Shown in pieces: positions 1 to 12,284 of a DNA stretch of 64,000 nucleotides. The DNA comes from Rhynchonema sp. JSB1_4. Its lineage: Eukaryota > Nematoda > Chromadorea > Monhysterida > Xyalidae. The notes beneath the pieces are model-generated. The model did not search any database and was not told the origin of the DNA. It saw only the letters and a program-made list of their open reading frames with translations. Made by a program: the position numbers and the translations under genes. The stretch's first letter is position 1. Each line of letters begins with the position of its first letter. Where the stretch lies: the NCBI GenBank assembly GCA_030248065.1, contig JASAMV010004098.1, positions 108,826-172,825 of the forward strand, given 5' to 3'.

Positions 1-929
1 AAGCTCTGGTGGCAGGACAACGCACACAACTTTCTTCAACATATTTGTCAGTAGCTCTTAGTTTAAATTCAGGGAAATGAGCCTATCTGCATGCTACATA
101 CTGTACATACATATACGTGTGGTTTCAAATGTTGGAGGTAAAGGTTTGCGCAACAAACAATTACTCACATCAACACACGAACGTTGGTGTTGTTCAACCT
201 TTCTGTTCACCACGTGGAGCCGAAAGAAAGTGTTTCATCCAGCATCTGGTGTGCGTCTGTGCCGCGCAACTTTTAATTGCGGTCAATGTGCAGTTATTTT
301 ATACGTGTCCATTTTTTGGCTGTAGACGATGAGGACAAAGTTTTCTTTGAATCATATTTTGTGATATGATTTGAGCATGTTTCGACGAGCTCCAACTGCA
401 CCATAAGGATATGAACAACTATTGCTGGTCAAAATTAGGGCACCAACGGCATCACAAAGTATGATTTAAAAGGCAATTTGTCCACATTATCCACAAGCTA
501 AAAATAGACAAAACTATCCACATAGCTCAAAATTAAAACAAATTATGAACTTCTAACATGCGCCTCTATCTAACCCGCAAAAAAATTAACCTATCTAATG
601 TAATAGGTTGACCCCCTAAACCCCTAAATCACGATATAAAATAGAGCGCGGGAGGGAATCGGGTAGAGTCGTCGCCCGCCCCCAACCCAATCCTTCGAAA
701 AAAGCGCATCCCATCCAAACACGCAAACAGCAAACCAAAACAAAACACAACACAAACAAAACAGAAAAAAAAAAAAAAAAAAAAAAAAAAACAAAACACA
801 AAACCAAACACCCAACACACACTAAAAACAAAAAACAAAACAAAAAAATCCAAAAATTTGAATGAATCTTGAAAGCGATTGGTTGCCGTTTTCAAAACAA
901 AGAAATAAAAAAATTCGGCATTTGCCAAC
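1..929. other. Gene-free AT-rich stretch with an A homopolymer
   Basis: No exon with convincing splice sites or a recognisable protein was found. Positions 765-791 are an uninterrupted A run inside a wider A/C-rich stretch (about 720-850), which makes long but meaningless open frames on the opposite strand. Nothing else is recognised here. Confidence 0.6.
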
Positions 930-1150
930 ACCCAGACCAACGGGCATTGTGAATGCAAACGCGTTTTGCTGATTAGCGCGTTAGCGCGTTAGCGCATTAG
1001 CGTGTCACTGATAAGCGCGCACGCTAACGCGCTTTTTCAATTTTCCATTGTGAATGCAAAAGCGTGCGGAAAAAGCGTGCACGCTAATCAGCAACACGCT
1101 AACGCGCTAACGCGCTAACACGCTAACGCGCTGCATTGTGAATGCGGCCT
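930..1150. repeat. Inverted array of short TTAGCGCG-like units
   Basis: The left part iterates TTAGCGCG/TTAGCGCA units. The right part carries the reverse complement units (CGCTAACGCG). Both ends contain CATTGTGAATGC, so the two halves can fold on each other. It looks like a small foldback or terminal-inverted-repeat element without coding capacity. Confidence 0.6.
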
Positions 1151-1249
1151 GTGCATTACACCATGAAAGAATGTCGCTCCAAATCAAGACAACAGGAGGT
1201 GTACGTGTATATGCGGAGGTTGATCTGTCAGAAAGGAACGTTTTAGGGT

Positions 1250-1630
1250 GCCCTTAGCCATAGTGGAAAATGGAAAATGGAAATGAAAAATAATCTACAA
1301 TTGTATGTTCGCGTTTTCCATTTCCATTTTCCAATATGTGGGCATACTGGAAATGGAAATGGAAAACTTGGACATAGAATATTTTTTTGCAGCAGCAGAA
1401 GTCATGTCATTTTTCTGCAGCAGTCATGTTTTGACATGTGACAAAAACATTTTGTGTTCCACTCAATTCTCAGCCGCTGATTGGGCAAATTTTACACAGA
1501 AAATGTTTTGTTTCATTTCCATTTTCCATTTTCCAATGTGCCCTTAGTCATACTGGAAAATGGAAATGGAAAACTTGGACATAGAATATTTTTCCATTTC
1601 CATTTTCCATTTCCCACTATGACTAAGGGC
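1250..1630. mobile_element. Small terminal-inverted-repeat element (MITE-like), possibly nested
   Basis: The left end reads TGCCCTTAGCCATAGTGG. The right end is the near-perfect reverse complement (CCACTATGACTAAGGGC). A further copy of the end sequence occurs inside, near 1541, suggesting one element inserted in another or an internal duplication. Repeated GGAAAATGGAAATGG blocks follow each end. No transposase is encoded, so the element would be non-autonomous. Confidence 0.6.
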
Positions 1631-2127
1631 GATTGCTTTGGATATTGAGTACAAGTGACAAAAACGCGGTTATGAATTACTTTCGGGCTAAAACTTTTGC
1701 CTTCCGGGGTGAAAAGTGAGTAAATTTCATGCATTCTGTGGATTAAAAAAGTCCAAAATATGCTTAATTTTTGTTAAGCACTTTCTTTTAAAAATTTTTT
1801 TGTTTTGTTGCAACAATAAGCCGCATGTACCCAATTTTTCAAAATTGGCATGTAACTTTGTATAAAAATACGGGCCTCAAAAGTATACAAACAAATATAA
1901 ATAATTACACTTTTTAAAAGTTCTGCTTCAATGGTTTGACGAGTTTTATTCTCCACTCCAACAATCTTATGTTCATCGCAACGACCTAGTGTGGCAGATA
2001 GATGTCACCCAAAACTTTATTTTCAAATAAATTGGATCATGTTCACAAAATTTGAATGGAAGAAGACTTTGTTTGAGGAAATCAAATCCATGAAATTTCA
2101 ATTTTTTGGCAATCTTGGCATTTAAAG

Positions 2128-2817
2128 TCAGTTGCGATTGCGGTTGCGCTGATTGCGATTGCTGTTGCGACTGCGAGCGTTGTTGTTGCTGCGACTGCGA
2201 TTGCGACGATTCGACTGGTTGTCGGCATCGTCGTCATCGTCATCGTAGTCAGAATCGTCGTCGTCCTGCAAGAGAATCGATAGCGCTTTTAAATATTTTT
2301 TACGACAAATTCCTAAAAGCTGCTAAAAATCGTTAAAATTGATCCCAAGACTTCCGCGTCTCCGGACTAACGTCGTCGTCGTCATCGTCGTCATCGTCAT
2401 CATCGTCATCGTCTTGTTGATTGCGATTGCGATTCTGACGACTCGATTGATTGCGACGATTCGACTGGTTGCGTTGCGACTGGCGCTGCGACTGAAATGC
2501 ACTCGCATTCAATGTTGATGCCATGTCGATGGGCATGATAACAAAGCAAAACCAAACCCCGAATTGACCGCTCACCTGATTCAGTCGTTGACGTTGATTG
2601 GCCAGCGAACGATTCTGGCTGCGATTCTGATTCGACTGACGACGACTCGACGCCGATGCGTTCTGCCTGCGCGCCGATTGGTTCGTTCGTCGAGCGGCTG
2701 AAACATCATGTTCATTTTATGTTGATTTAATTTTAGTTTGCGGCAGTATGAAATTTGCGCGTAAAACCACAGTAACCCATCAAGTCACAGCAACTAACCC
2801 ATCGCCATGGAAAACAT
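2128..2817 (-). CDS. Arg/Asn/Gln-rich protein with poly-Asp tracts, copy 1
   Basis: Four exons on the minus strand: 2799-2817, 2576-2697, 2372-2491 and 2128-2265. Phases agree (1, 0, 0) and the model gives 132 residues. The start ATG (2817) lies in a 19-base first exon. Intron 1 ends in TGATGTTTCAG. The protein starts MFSMAMAARRTNQSARRQ, continues as a basic N/Q/S/R-rich stretch, switches to a run of about 14 Asp in exon 3, has a second acidic stretch at the start of exon 4, and ends in another N/R/S-rich tail. No domain or membrane segment is visible. The composition suggests an intrinsically disordered protein, perhaps binding nucleic acid or chromatin; that is inference only. Low-complexity codons (GAC/GAT, CGC/AAT/CAG) could also be repeat expansion, but intact splicing in both copies argues for a gene. 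Confidence 0.6.
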
Positions 2818-3619
2818 TTTGGCGCTGTTTTGAGTTCGGGTTGTCAAGTGATGATGTTTGAAATTTGATTGTTGAACCTTTGAAGAAGGTTGAAGAGAGC
2901 GAAGTCGATGATGCAGAAAGAAAGAATGAAGAAGAAACTCGTGAACGGAAGCAATGAAGCCGCTTAAAAGCTCAGTTTCGGTGATATGTGATATCCTTGA
3001 GATATGTGATACTATTTGAGCTTAGCTTTGAGCGGTTGTAATTGTTAGTGCAGGCCGTTCGGGTCTTTTGACCCCGCATATGGAATTTCTTCCGAAGTTG
3101 CCAGCAGAGTAATAATAATAATAATAAACTCGTGAAAATCGATCCTTTTTATGCTGGCCATGCAACCGCTGTGACGGGGATCGTACGTCACAGCGGTCGC
3201 ATGCGGTGAGTTACGGTAGCTTCAAATTTTGCGTTGTTTTTCTTTTTTATTGACTACGGTACTCAAACATATTGATTCCTTTTCCGCACTTCTTTGTCTA
3301 CTGTATGAAACGGTTTGATGATTTCAACTGCTAATTCATAACTGACCGGTCTCCAGTTTACAATTCAGACCAAAACCACAAATTAAAAATCGGCTTCAAA
3401 ATTCCGCGGTTCGCATTTCAACCTTTGCTCCATTTACCAGTTTATTCTCCACTGCACCCAAGCGCTTTCATCGCAACAACACTGTGGCTGTGGGGCAAGT
3501 GTCACCCAAATATTTTTCTAAATTACTTTAATCACAAACTGGTATGGACGAAAACTTTCTTGGTTCGGGGATAAAATCAGTGAAATCTCAATTTTTGTGT
3601 AATCTTGGCATTTTTCAAA

Positions 3620-4286
3620 TCAGTTGCGATTGCGGTTGCGCTGATTGCGATTGCGATTGTTGTTGCGAGCGTTGTTGTTGCTGCGATTGCGACGATTCGA
3701 CTGGTTGTCGTCATCGTCGTCATCGTCATCGTAGTCAGAATCGTCGTCGTCCTGCAAGAGAATCGATAGCGCTTTTAAATGTTTTTTTAGCGACAAATTC
3801 CTAAAAGCTGCTAAAAATCGTTAAAATTGATCCCAAGACTTCCGCGTTTCCGGACTAACGTCGTCGTCGTCATCGTCATCATCGTCATCGTCTTGTTGAT
3901 TACGATTGCGATTCTGACGATTCGATTGATTGCGACGATTCGACTGGCTGCGTTGCGACTGGCGCTGCGACTGAAATGCACTCGCATTCAATGTCGATGG
4001 GCATGATAACAAAAGCAAAACCAAACCCCGAATTGACCGTTCACCTGATTCAGTCGTTGACGTTGATTGGCCAGCGAACGATTCTGGTTGCGATTCTGAT
4101 TCGACTGACGACGACTCGACGCCGATGCGTTCTGCCTGCGCGCCGATTGGTTCGTTCGTCGAGCGGCTGAAACATCATGTTCATTTTATGTTGATTTAAT
4201 TTTAGTTTGCGGCAGTATGAAATTTTTGGGTAAAACTACAGTAACTCATCAAGCCGCAGCAACCAACCCATCGCCATGGAGAACAT
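3620..4286 (-). CDS. Arg/Asn/Gln-rich protein with poly-Asp tracts, copy 2
   Basis: Paralogue of the neighbouring gene downstream on the minus strand, with the same exon structure: 4268-4286, 4045-4166, 3860-3970 and 3620-3751, giving 127 residues. Exons 1 and 2 are the same length as in copy 1. The difference lies in fewer Asp codons in exons 3 and 4, all as whole codons, so the frame is kept. The start exon again encodes MFSMAM and the first intron again ends in TGATGTTTCAG. Preservation of frame and splice sites after divergence suggests both copies are under constraint. Function is not recognised. Confidence 0.6.
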
Positions 4287-4420
4287 CTTGGCGCTGTTTT
4301 AAGTTTGGGTTTTCACGTGATGATGTTTGAAATTTGATTGTTGAACCTTTGAAGAAGGTTGAAGAGAGCGAAGTCGATGATGCAGAAAGAAAGAATGAAG
4401 AAGAAACTCGTGAAAATCGA

Positions 4421-5810
4421 TCCTTTTTATACTGCCCATGCAACCACCGTGATGTGGCTATCCCAGAGCTACGGTATTACAGTTTCGCAATTTTTTTCCT
4501 TCTTCTTCATTGGACACGGCATTTTTGCTTTGTCTGTCTCTTTAGTGACTGCAGTGATTACGTTATGTACTGTACATTCATTTATTTGTTTCTCGTTGTT
4601 GGCTGCAGTTCCCGCGAGCAACCTCATTGCGGGTGACATCAGCTACTCCGGTCAGTCTGGGAACAACTGTTGGCTTTCACCACAAAGACTTCTTCTAAGG
4701 ATGAAGTTTCTTTCATTGGTCCCGCAGAAACTTAGGAACTGTTGATGCCTGTAAGCTGTGGGGTTACTGGAGGCCAAACCCGTGATATAAGCGGCTCACC
4801 TGACCAATGAAAACAGATTTGCAAGACGTTTAGTGGTGAAGCCAACGAACAACTTCGAAGATATCAGTATGTTTTCGTGCTCAAATCAGTGAAAAAAAGA
4901 TAAAGAGAGTAAACGTTGTGTCCAATCAATCGAGAAAAAGGAAGATTTTCAATTTATGGTCCTGCCTGGCCTGAATTGTGAACTGGTCATCGATCATTTA
5001 ATGAATTAGCATTGAAATCAAATCATCGATGATTAAAGAAAAACAAAGCCGTTTCACATGCCTCGGGCGACGACGTGGCCGTGCCGGGAAGACTCATTAT
5101 CAATTGAACGGATTAAACGGATTTTTGCGTGCTGGGGGGAAGACATTATGGGTTTGAAAATAAAACGGATACGGAACCCAGCTGGAACTTGGTCCTGAAC
5201 CAAGACTCGGGCTAAGGCGTGAACTTAGGCTTAAATCGATAAAAATAAATAGAAGATCGTAGTTAGATAGGTACTTTATTAAATTCAGTTTTTACCTTTA
5301 TTCCTGGGTTGCACGATTGTTGAGGAGTCATCGCCTCTGACGATGGTCCCGAGTCAGCAATCTGACACCGTAGTCTGTCAGGCAAAAAATGGGACCGAAA
5401 CAGACTATGTCCCCACTATTAATTTTAATTTACTTTATTCAGTATCACCGGACGACATCTAAAGCAAATGAAACCGCCAAAGCGACAACAACGATCGAGG
5501 AACGACGCTACAACAACATCAACAGGCTAAACAGGTTCATAGTGCTTTTTTGTGAAAGATAATTGGTTTTAAAATTAGGCTTACGCTTACGCTCACGTTT
5601 ACGCATATATTTAGGCTTAGGCTTGGCTCAGGCTTAAACTTAGGCTTAGGCTGAATACACGCGGAGCATATATATAGCATACACAACGAGCCTTCCTGGG
5701 AAACGGCTCTGGGGGGGAAGGCTCATTACGAGGATTTCCGTTTAATCTGCTTTATTTTCAAATCCATAATGAGTCTTCCCTCCAGGGCCCGTGCAGCACA
5801 GTACGTTTAA
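4421..5810. repeat. Gene-free region with an inverted repeat pair
   Basis: No gene recognised. GGGAAGACTCATTA near 5086-5100 and a related block near 5700-5795 (AATGAGTCTTCCC at the end) form inverted pairs, together with shared AACGGATTAAACGGA-type sequence. Degenerate TTAGGC units lie between them at 5574-5652. Short open frames here have no family resemblance. Confidence 0.45.
5574..5652. repeat. Degenerate TTAGGC telomere-like repeats
   Basis: Several TTAGGC units with variants (TTACGC, TCACGT) occur in a short stretch. TTAGGC is the telomeric unit of most nematodes, so this interstitial patch is one basis for suggesting a nematode source. Similar patches occur at 9431-9480, 13781-13833, 14464-14510 and about 37738-37808. 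Confidence 0.6.
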
Positions 5811-8205
5811 AGGGTCTCCGCCATATATATGCGACCGAAACCAATCTCAATGAGACTTGGCACCGTAAGTGGGCTTGGTCCAAAACACTCACGGCCAAGA
5901 AAATTTTCCCCCATATCAGCTCCCTGTCTGAGCCAGGAGGGCTAAAAGGTAAAAAATTTTGACTCTACCTCAGCACCTTAAAATTAAAATATCAATCTGT
6001 TTCGCATATTTTTTGTGTGCAGTTTGTTCACAAATTTTTTATAAACGCCTTGGGTCTAATTTAGAACCATATTCACTTTTTTGGCACTACCACAGCTCGC
6101 GCTATTTTGCCAAAACCACGGAAATTTTCGAAAAAAACTTTCCGTTGTATTTTCCGGTCACATAGAAAGCACACAGAGCTTTTATATAAAGTAGGCAAGA
6201 AAGCCCGTATATCATGCTATTCAGGCGATCAATGACTAATTTTCCATCGCTGGTAAGTTTCGACAAAAGCTCGCTCAACTGTGGTGAACCTCAACTTTTT
6301 TGCCATTTTCTGTGGATCCCAAGCACACTTCTATCTCATATTTTCCTAATTTAGTAACAATGTACCGAGGTGATATATGGCACGCTAGATAGTAAAAATA
6401 TAATTGTTGTTAAAGGGGGCCTTTCGCATTTCAAACCACCTTCAAACCTCGCATGTTTTTAGACAGTGGTCAAGGCGTCATAAAAGTCAAACAAACCGGA
6501 GATCTAACGTTCCGCATGCGGCCAGGAGACGCCCTTCAAGAGGAACATCCGGGAACAAAATCAAATGTGGACCAGCCCAATTTCTACCTGCGCATTCAGG
6601 CAACTCGCCTGATGACAAGGGCGGTCAAGGAGCAGAATGTTTCGCACGATATTTGCCCCTGCCTCACTATAGAATTTCGCTTTTCTTTTTATTTCGAATT
6701 GCAACGAATTGTTCCAGCGTGTCTGCTAAATGTTTCATGCTCTGCTTGTCACGCTGGAATAATTCGTTGAAATTCGAAATATAAAGAAAAGCGAAATTCC
6801 ATAGTTAGTGGTGTAGCACGTTTCATGCGAAACATTCGTTCGCCTTGACACCTTTTTGATCAAGCAGGTTGCCTGAATGCGCAGGTATAAATTGGGCTGG
6901 CCCGCGGCGCACTTTGTTCCCGGATGTTCCTCTTGAAGAGCATCTCTTGGTCGCATGCTGCAGCTTGGGTTCTTGGTGCGTGAGAGTTTAATAACGCCCT
7001 GAACAATATTCAAATGCGTGCAAAGTTTGAAGGCGGTTTGAAATGCGAAAGGGCCCCTTTAATTATGTGTAAATCTAGGTTGGTCCAGCTGCATCCTTGG
7101 AGGTACGAGCAATAAATGAGTTTTACACGAAATTCATAATTTTAGCAAATTTTCGCTTCCGTCATATTTTTAGCCTACCTACATTTGTGACGGATTTGTG
7201 GCCTTTGCTGTCCGATGAAGCCCCAACGTTGTTGTTGTTTATCGATCAAAGTCCAAAATTCTAGTTCTAACGCATCCTGAGAAAAATCGTGTTAAGTGAA
7301 GGCACCTCAAACGCTGCTCCTGTTGTAAGCCCGGTTGTAGTTCCAAGTCCAACGCATGGACCTCAATTAACACGATTTTTCTCAAGATACGTTAGAGCTA
7401 TAATTTTGAATTTTGATCGATAAACAACAATAACGTTTGGGCTTCATCGGACAGCAAAAACCACAATTCCTACCCAACTGTAGATAGGCTAAAAATATGA
7501 CGGAAGTGAAAATTTGCTAAAATTATGAATTTTGTGTAAAATTCATTTATTGCCCGTACCTCCAAGGATGCAGCTGGACCAACCTAGATTTGCACATAAT
7601 TAACAACAATTATATTTTTACTATCTAGCGTGCCATATATCACCTCGGTACATTGTTACTAAAATAGGAAAATATGAGATAGAAGTGTGCTTGGGATCCA
7701 CAGAAAATGGCAAAAAAGTTGAGGTTCACCACAGTTGAGCGAGCTTTTGTCGAAACTTATCAGCGGTGGAAAATTAGTCATTGATCGCCTGAATAGCATG
7801 ATATACGGGCTTTCTTGCCTACTTTATATAAAAACTCTGTGTGCTTTCTATGTGACCGGAAAATACAACGGAAAATTTTTTTTCGAAAATTTCCGTGGTT
7901 TTGGCAAAATAGCGCGAGCTGTGGTAGTGCCAAAAAAGTGAATATGGTTCTAAATTAGACCCAAGGCGTTTATGAAAAATTTGTGAACAAACTGCACACA
8001 AAGAATATGCGAAACAAATTGATGTTTTAATTTTAAGGTGCTGAGGTAGGGTCAAAATTTTTTACCTTAGCCCTCCTGGCTCAGACAGTTAGCTGATATG
8101 GGAAAAAATTTTCTTGGCCGTGAGTGTTTTGGACCAAACCCAGTCACCGTGCCAAGTTTCATTGAGATTGGTTTTGGTCGAATATATATGGCGGAGACCC
8201 TTTAA
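5811..8205. mobile_element. Large foldback element (about 865 bp arms), interrupted in its left arm
   Basis: The left arm (5811-6413 continued at 7063-7330) is the inverted copy of the right arm (about 7350-8205). Landmarks are the ATATATATGG/GGAGACCC end, the CTCCTGGCTCAGACAG block, the CTTTCTATGTGACCGGAAAA block and the GGATGCAGCTGGACCAACCT block. The left arm is broken by a second palindrome at a TTAA. No protein is encoded with confidence, so it would be non-autonomous. A (CA)n tract abuts the right end. Confidence 0.8.
6410..7062. mobile_element. Palindromic element inserted at TTAA inside the larger foldback
   Basis: The element starts AGGGGGCCTTTCGCATTTC and ends with the near-complement GAAATGCGAAAGGGCCCCT. 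Both ends are flanked by TTAA (6410-6413 and 7059-7062). Removing the element and one TTAA restores the left arm of the outer foldback (GTTGTTAATTATGTG), which matches the uninterrupted right arm. TTAA target duplication is typical of piggyBac-type elements, but no transposase is present and the end sequence is not diagnostic. Confidence 0.75.
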
Positions 8206-8218
8206 TCCGTTCTATACA

Positions 8219-8448
<230 letters not shown>

Positions 8449-8619
8449 CTTCCTGTTTTAGTAGTATAGATGAGTCTTCCCGGCACAGTCAAGTCACCAA
8501 GTGCCTTCGGTTTTCCCCAAAAGCGCGGCGGACCAGCAGCGCGTAACCCGCGTTGAGGAACTTGAAAATGGAAAGAAAGAGAATGAACATTGGACTTTTT
8601 TTAACAAGATTGACTTAAA

Positions 8620-8912
8620 GGCAGTCTACGGGAGGTTGTCACTCAGCCCCCGAATACCGTAACCCACCGTAATTTTGATCTGTAAGGATCGTGTCGAGAC
8701 CATTTTGGTTTTTATCTATGTTTTGCGTGTTAGCGCCAACACCAACCAACAATTCCAAGTTTTGGTGATCGACGCGCACGATGACAATTTCCAGCCTGCT
8801 GCCGCTAATACACGTGTCGATAAGCAGCGATCAGCAAGGTTCTCGCAACGATCTCGCTTGCGGTGGGTTACGGTATTCGGGGGCTGAGTGACAACCTCCC
8901 GTAGACTGCCTT
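8620..8912. mobile_element. Terminal-inverted-repeat element, about 290 bp
   Basis: The left end GGCAGTCTACGGGAGGTTG, running on through CCCGAATACCGTAACCCACC, is repeated in inverse orientation at 8857-8912, ending CCGTAGACTGCC. The inverted repeats are about 50 bp. A partial diverged copy is at 14346-14461. The interior open frame shows no known family. Confidence 0.75.
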
Positions 8913-9362
8913 TACCGTAAAAACCTAAATAGAAGGGGGGCTCTATTAACTCACTGACCCCATTTTGGGGGAGGCTCTATTACGCGGGGGGCTCTATTCC
9001 GGGGGGGGCCTCTATTAATTCACTGTCCCGAACCTGAAAAAATTGTTCCTAGAAATACCCCCAAAAACCCCTAAAAAGGGGTTTGAAAGGATGTTTTTTC
9101 GCTTGTAATCGCATTTATTCGTGTCTATTCGTCAATAAGAGGCGTATTATGTACTCTGAACGAACAACAAACGTGCATAAATGTACCTGTGCACCACTAT
9201 CAAGCCTTAATACACTACTGTATAGGGGATCATGTTACTTTGGGGGGGGCTCTATTCCGGGCGGGGGGGGGGGGCTCAATTAATTCACTGACCCCCTGTT
9301 GGGGGGGCTGTATTACGGGGGGCTCTATTCGGGGGGGGGGCTGTATTTAGGTTTTTACGGTA
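8913..9362 (+). mobile_element. G-tract element, copy 1 (full length)
   Basis: The ends are TACCGTAAAAACCTAAATA and its reverse complement. Subterminal blocks of 6-10 G separate CTCTATTAACTCACTGACC-type units. The core contains CGCATTTATTCGTGTCTATT and related sequence shared by all copies. No transposase is encoded; open frames across the copies follow the repeat sequence. The G runs could form quadruplexes. Confidence 0.8.
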
Positions 9363-10529
9363 TTTTACGGATACGGGAAATCAATCCACCCGTTTTGTGT
9401 GTGTGCTTAAGAATAGTCCCATGCTTAAGGTTTAGGCTTCTATTTCAGGCTTAGGCTTAGGCTTGCGGTTAGGCTTAGGCACCAGCCTGGAATCAAATAT
9501 AACACACAGCCACGGCGAAAAACGGCTGTATCTTTCGTGGACGCGTGCTCGGTCGGGTGGATTTCCGTATAATTAGTCGCTCGTTTTTTAACAGGAACGG
9601 GAGATAGAATTCTACAATTCAATTCACACAAACGGAATCCAACTCTGGATTTCTCTTTCGTTGAACTTTTGGCTCAAGCTCATTTCGGGGGGGCTCAATT
9701 GGTGGGGGGACAATTTTTGGGGGGTTTTATTTTTTTTTTGGCGGGCCCCCCCCCCCCCCCCGACGAAAAAAATCATTGTTAATAATGCCCCTAAAAATGG
9801 CTTTTCGGGGGGGGGAACAAAATTTTTTAGGTCGAAATTTTGATGAAAATGTACCCTAAAACGCTAATTTCGCGCGTAGCGCACGATTTTTCGCCTATTT
9901 GGGGTTGGGGCAGTGTAGTTCAGTGCAGTGTAGTTCCTGGTCCGGCGCGGCGGTTAGTGTACCTACCCCTTTTTTCCGTGCGGCGGTTAGTGTACCTCCC
10001 TGGGGGGGGAAGGGGGGGGGGGAAGACCCAAATCCAGGAAAAAGTCACTTTTTGGGGTAGAAAATTTGACCGATTTTTGCCCCTTTTTGGAAAAAATTCT
10101 TCATAAAAAGGGTATTTTGGCGACTTTTGACATCATTGACCTAAAAATCACTCATTTTAGGCCTAAAAATGCCCATTTTAGGCCTAAAAATGCCAATTTT
10201 AGGCAAAAATTGAGGCGGTTAGTGTACCTGGCGCGGCGGTTAGTGTACTAGTGTACCTTGGTCGCGGCGGTTAGTGTACCTTAGGGGGGGACCCCCCCCT
10301 CCCCCCCCAGGAACTACACTGGTTCAGTGTAGTACTTGGTCAGGGTGTTGACGATAGATAGATTGGGACCCGAAATGTGTTGACGATAGATAGGTGACCC
10401 AAGTCCGAAATCTGGGGGGGGGGGTCGACCCAAACTTGTTGACGATAGATAGATGGTGGGGGGGGCCAAAAATCAAGCTATAGTATAGTGCACTAAGTAG
10501 GTAATAATGTGTAAATATTAATGAAAATG
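9363..10529 (+). repeat. Block A, first copy
   Basis: This segment recurs inverted at 12726-13898 and directly at about 14462-15585. It includes TTAGGC-like units at 9431-9480, GCGGCGGTTAGTGTACCT units, AAATGCCCATTTTAGGCC units and, near its right end, several GTTGACGATAGATAG units. Nothing in it resembles a known protein. Confidence 0.8.
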
Positions 10530-10880
10530 TACCGTAAAAACCTAAATAGAAGGGGGGGGGCTCTATTAACTCACTGACCCCATTTTGGGGGGCTCTATTA
10601 CGGGGGGGGCTCTATTCCGGGGGGGCCTCTATTAATTCACTGACCCGAACCTGAAAAATTGTTCCCAGAAATACCCCCAAAAACCCCTAAAAACGGGTTT
10701 GAAAGGATGTTTTTTCGCTTGCAACCGCATTTATTCGTGTCTATTCGTCAATAGGAGAGGCGTATTATGTGCTCTGAACAAACAACAAACGTGCATAAAT
10801 GTACCTGTACACCACTATCAAGCCTTAATACACTACAGTATAGGGGATGTTACTTTGGGGGGCTCTATTCCGGGGGGGGG
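10530..10880 (+). mobile_element. G-tract element, copy 2 (right end truncated)
   Basis: It begins with TACCGTAAAAACCTAAATA and matches the other copies through the core, but stops at about 10880 in a G run without the terminal CTGTATTTAGG...ACGGTA end. Block B begins immediately after. Confidence 0.75.
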
Positions 10881-10885
10881 CGATT

Positions 10886-12284
10886 AGGTCTTACGACGTT
10901 CCCGGCCTCCGGGAGGTTGCAAGGTACCCCTAAGGATCCGAAAAAAGGGTTTTTTCAGCAACGCAAATTTGGGGCGTGAGGCTTCGGTACCCAGCCCCGG
11001 GAGGTGCAGGACCCCGAGGCCGAAAAGGGGTTTTTCGCTTCCGGCCGAAAAATTGGTACTTTTTTGCATTTTGGCCGAAAATTTGCCTAAAATACCTATT
11101 ATATGTAGGTTTGCGCGCGGACCGCGCGATTTTTGGGGTTTTAGGTCTGAAAACACCCTTTTTGCCTTACCCGAAAAAACCAAGAAGACACAAAGAAAAA
11201 AAAACCATAAATTGATGGTTGCAAGGTACCCTCCGGGGTGGTTGCAAGGTACCTACCCTTCCCCCCATCGGGGCGGGGCGGGTAGGGTACCATTGGGGGG
11301 GACCCCCCCCCCCCCCAGCCACAGCACTGCTCCATGGTACGCCTGCCCGGCTGTTCCCCCTCCGGCAGTGGTGTAGCTACCCAGGCGGGGCGGCAACCTA
11401 CCTACTGTACCAGCCGAGCTAGGGGGGGTCGTACCACTTGGGGGGGGGTCCTCTGGAAACCGAAATTTTTTATGTCTAAATACTGAAGAAAATGTGGCCT
11501 AAAAGACTAATTTCGCGCGCAGCGCTCGATTTTTCGCCTATTTGCAGACAAATATGCTAATTTTATGCAATTTTAAGCCAAAAATGAATGTTTTGGGTGA
11601 AAAGTTAGGTGGGGCGGCAACCTACCTACTGTACCAGGGGAGGGCCGGCAACCTTACCTACTGTACCAGGCGAGGGGCGGCAACCTACCTACAGTACCTA
11701 GGGGGGGACCCCCCCCCCCCCCCCCCCCAGCCACACCATTGCCCTCCGGGTACGTCTGTCCCCAATTTTTGCTTAAAATAGGCAAATTTTGGCCTAAAAT
11801 GGACATTTTCAGGCACAAAATGAGTGATTTTTAGGTCGATGTCATCAAAAATCGCCAAAATACCCTTGTTTATTGAGATTTTTTCCAAAAAGGGGCCAAA
11901 ATGAGCCAAATTTTCGACCTCAAAAAAATGACTTTTTTCCAAATTTGGGTCCTCCCCTCCCTTCCCCCTCTCCTCCGAAAAAAGGGGGTACCGCCTGTTC
12001 CCCCTCCGGACCAGGAACTACACCAGGGTAGTACTTGGGGGGGGTGGGGGGTCCCCCCCAAATTCATCTATCTATCGTCAACACTTTCTGATTTCATCTA
12101 TCTATCGTCAACACTTATGGGCAAATCTATCTATCGTCAAAAAAATTCTGGGAACAATCTATCTATCGTCAACACATTTGGACCCCAAAATGGGTATTTT
12201 TGCCTCAAAATGGCTCAAAATCGGTATTTTTTGTCCCAAATTGGCAAAAAATTGCGCGCTACGCGCGGATTTAGTACATCTAAG
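10886..12284 (+). repeat. Block B, first copy
   Basis: It recurs inverted at 16029-17315. It contains iterated GGTTGCAAGGTACC units, GGCAACCTACCTACTGTACC units and, from about 12065, TCTATCTATCGTCAACAC units. Long C or G homopolymers (for example about 11708-11728) interrupt it. It lies between copies 2 and 3 of the G-tract element, which are in opposite orientations. Confidence 0.8.

Larger units (their letters stand above)
1920..4420. repeat. Tandem segmental duplication, two units of about 1 kb
   Basis: Positions about 1920-2960 and 3425-4420 are diverged direct copies covering the same gene on the minus strand plus its upstream region. Similarity is high over the exons and lower at the 3' flanks. 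The spacer (about 2960-3425) is unique. Both units keep the same four exons, splice sites and stop, so the duplication produced two apparently intact genes. Confidence 0.85.
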
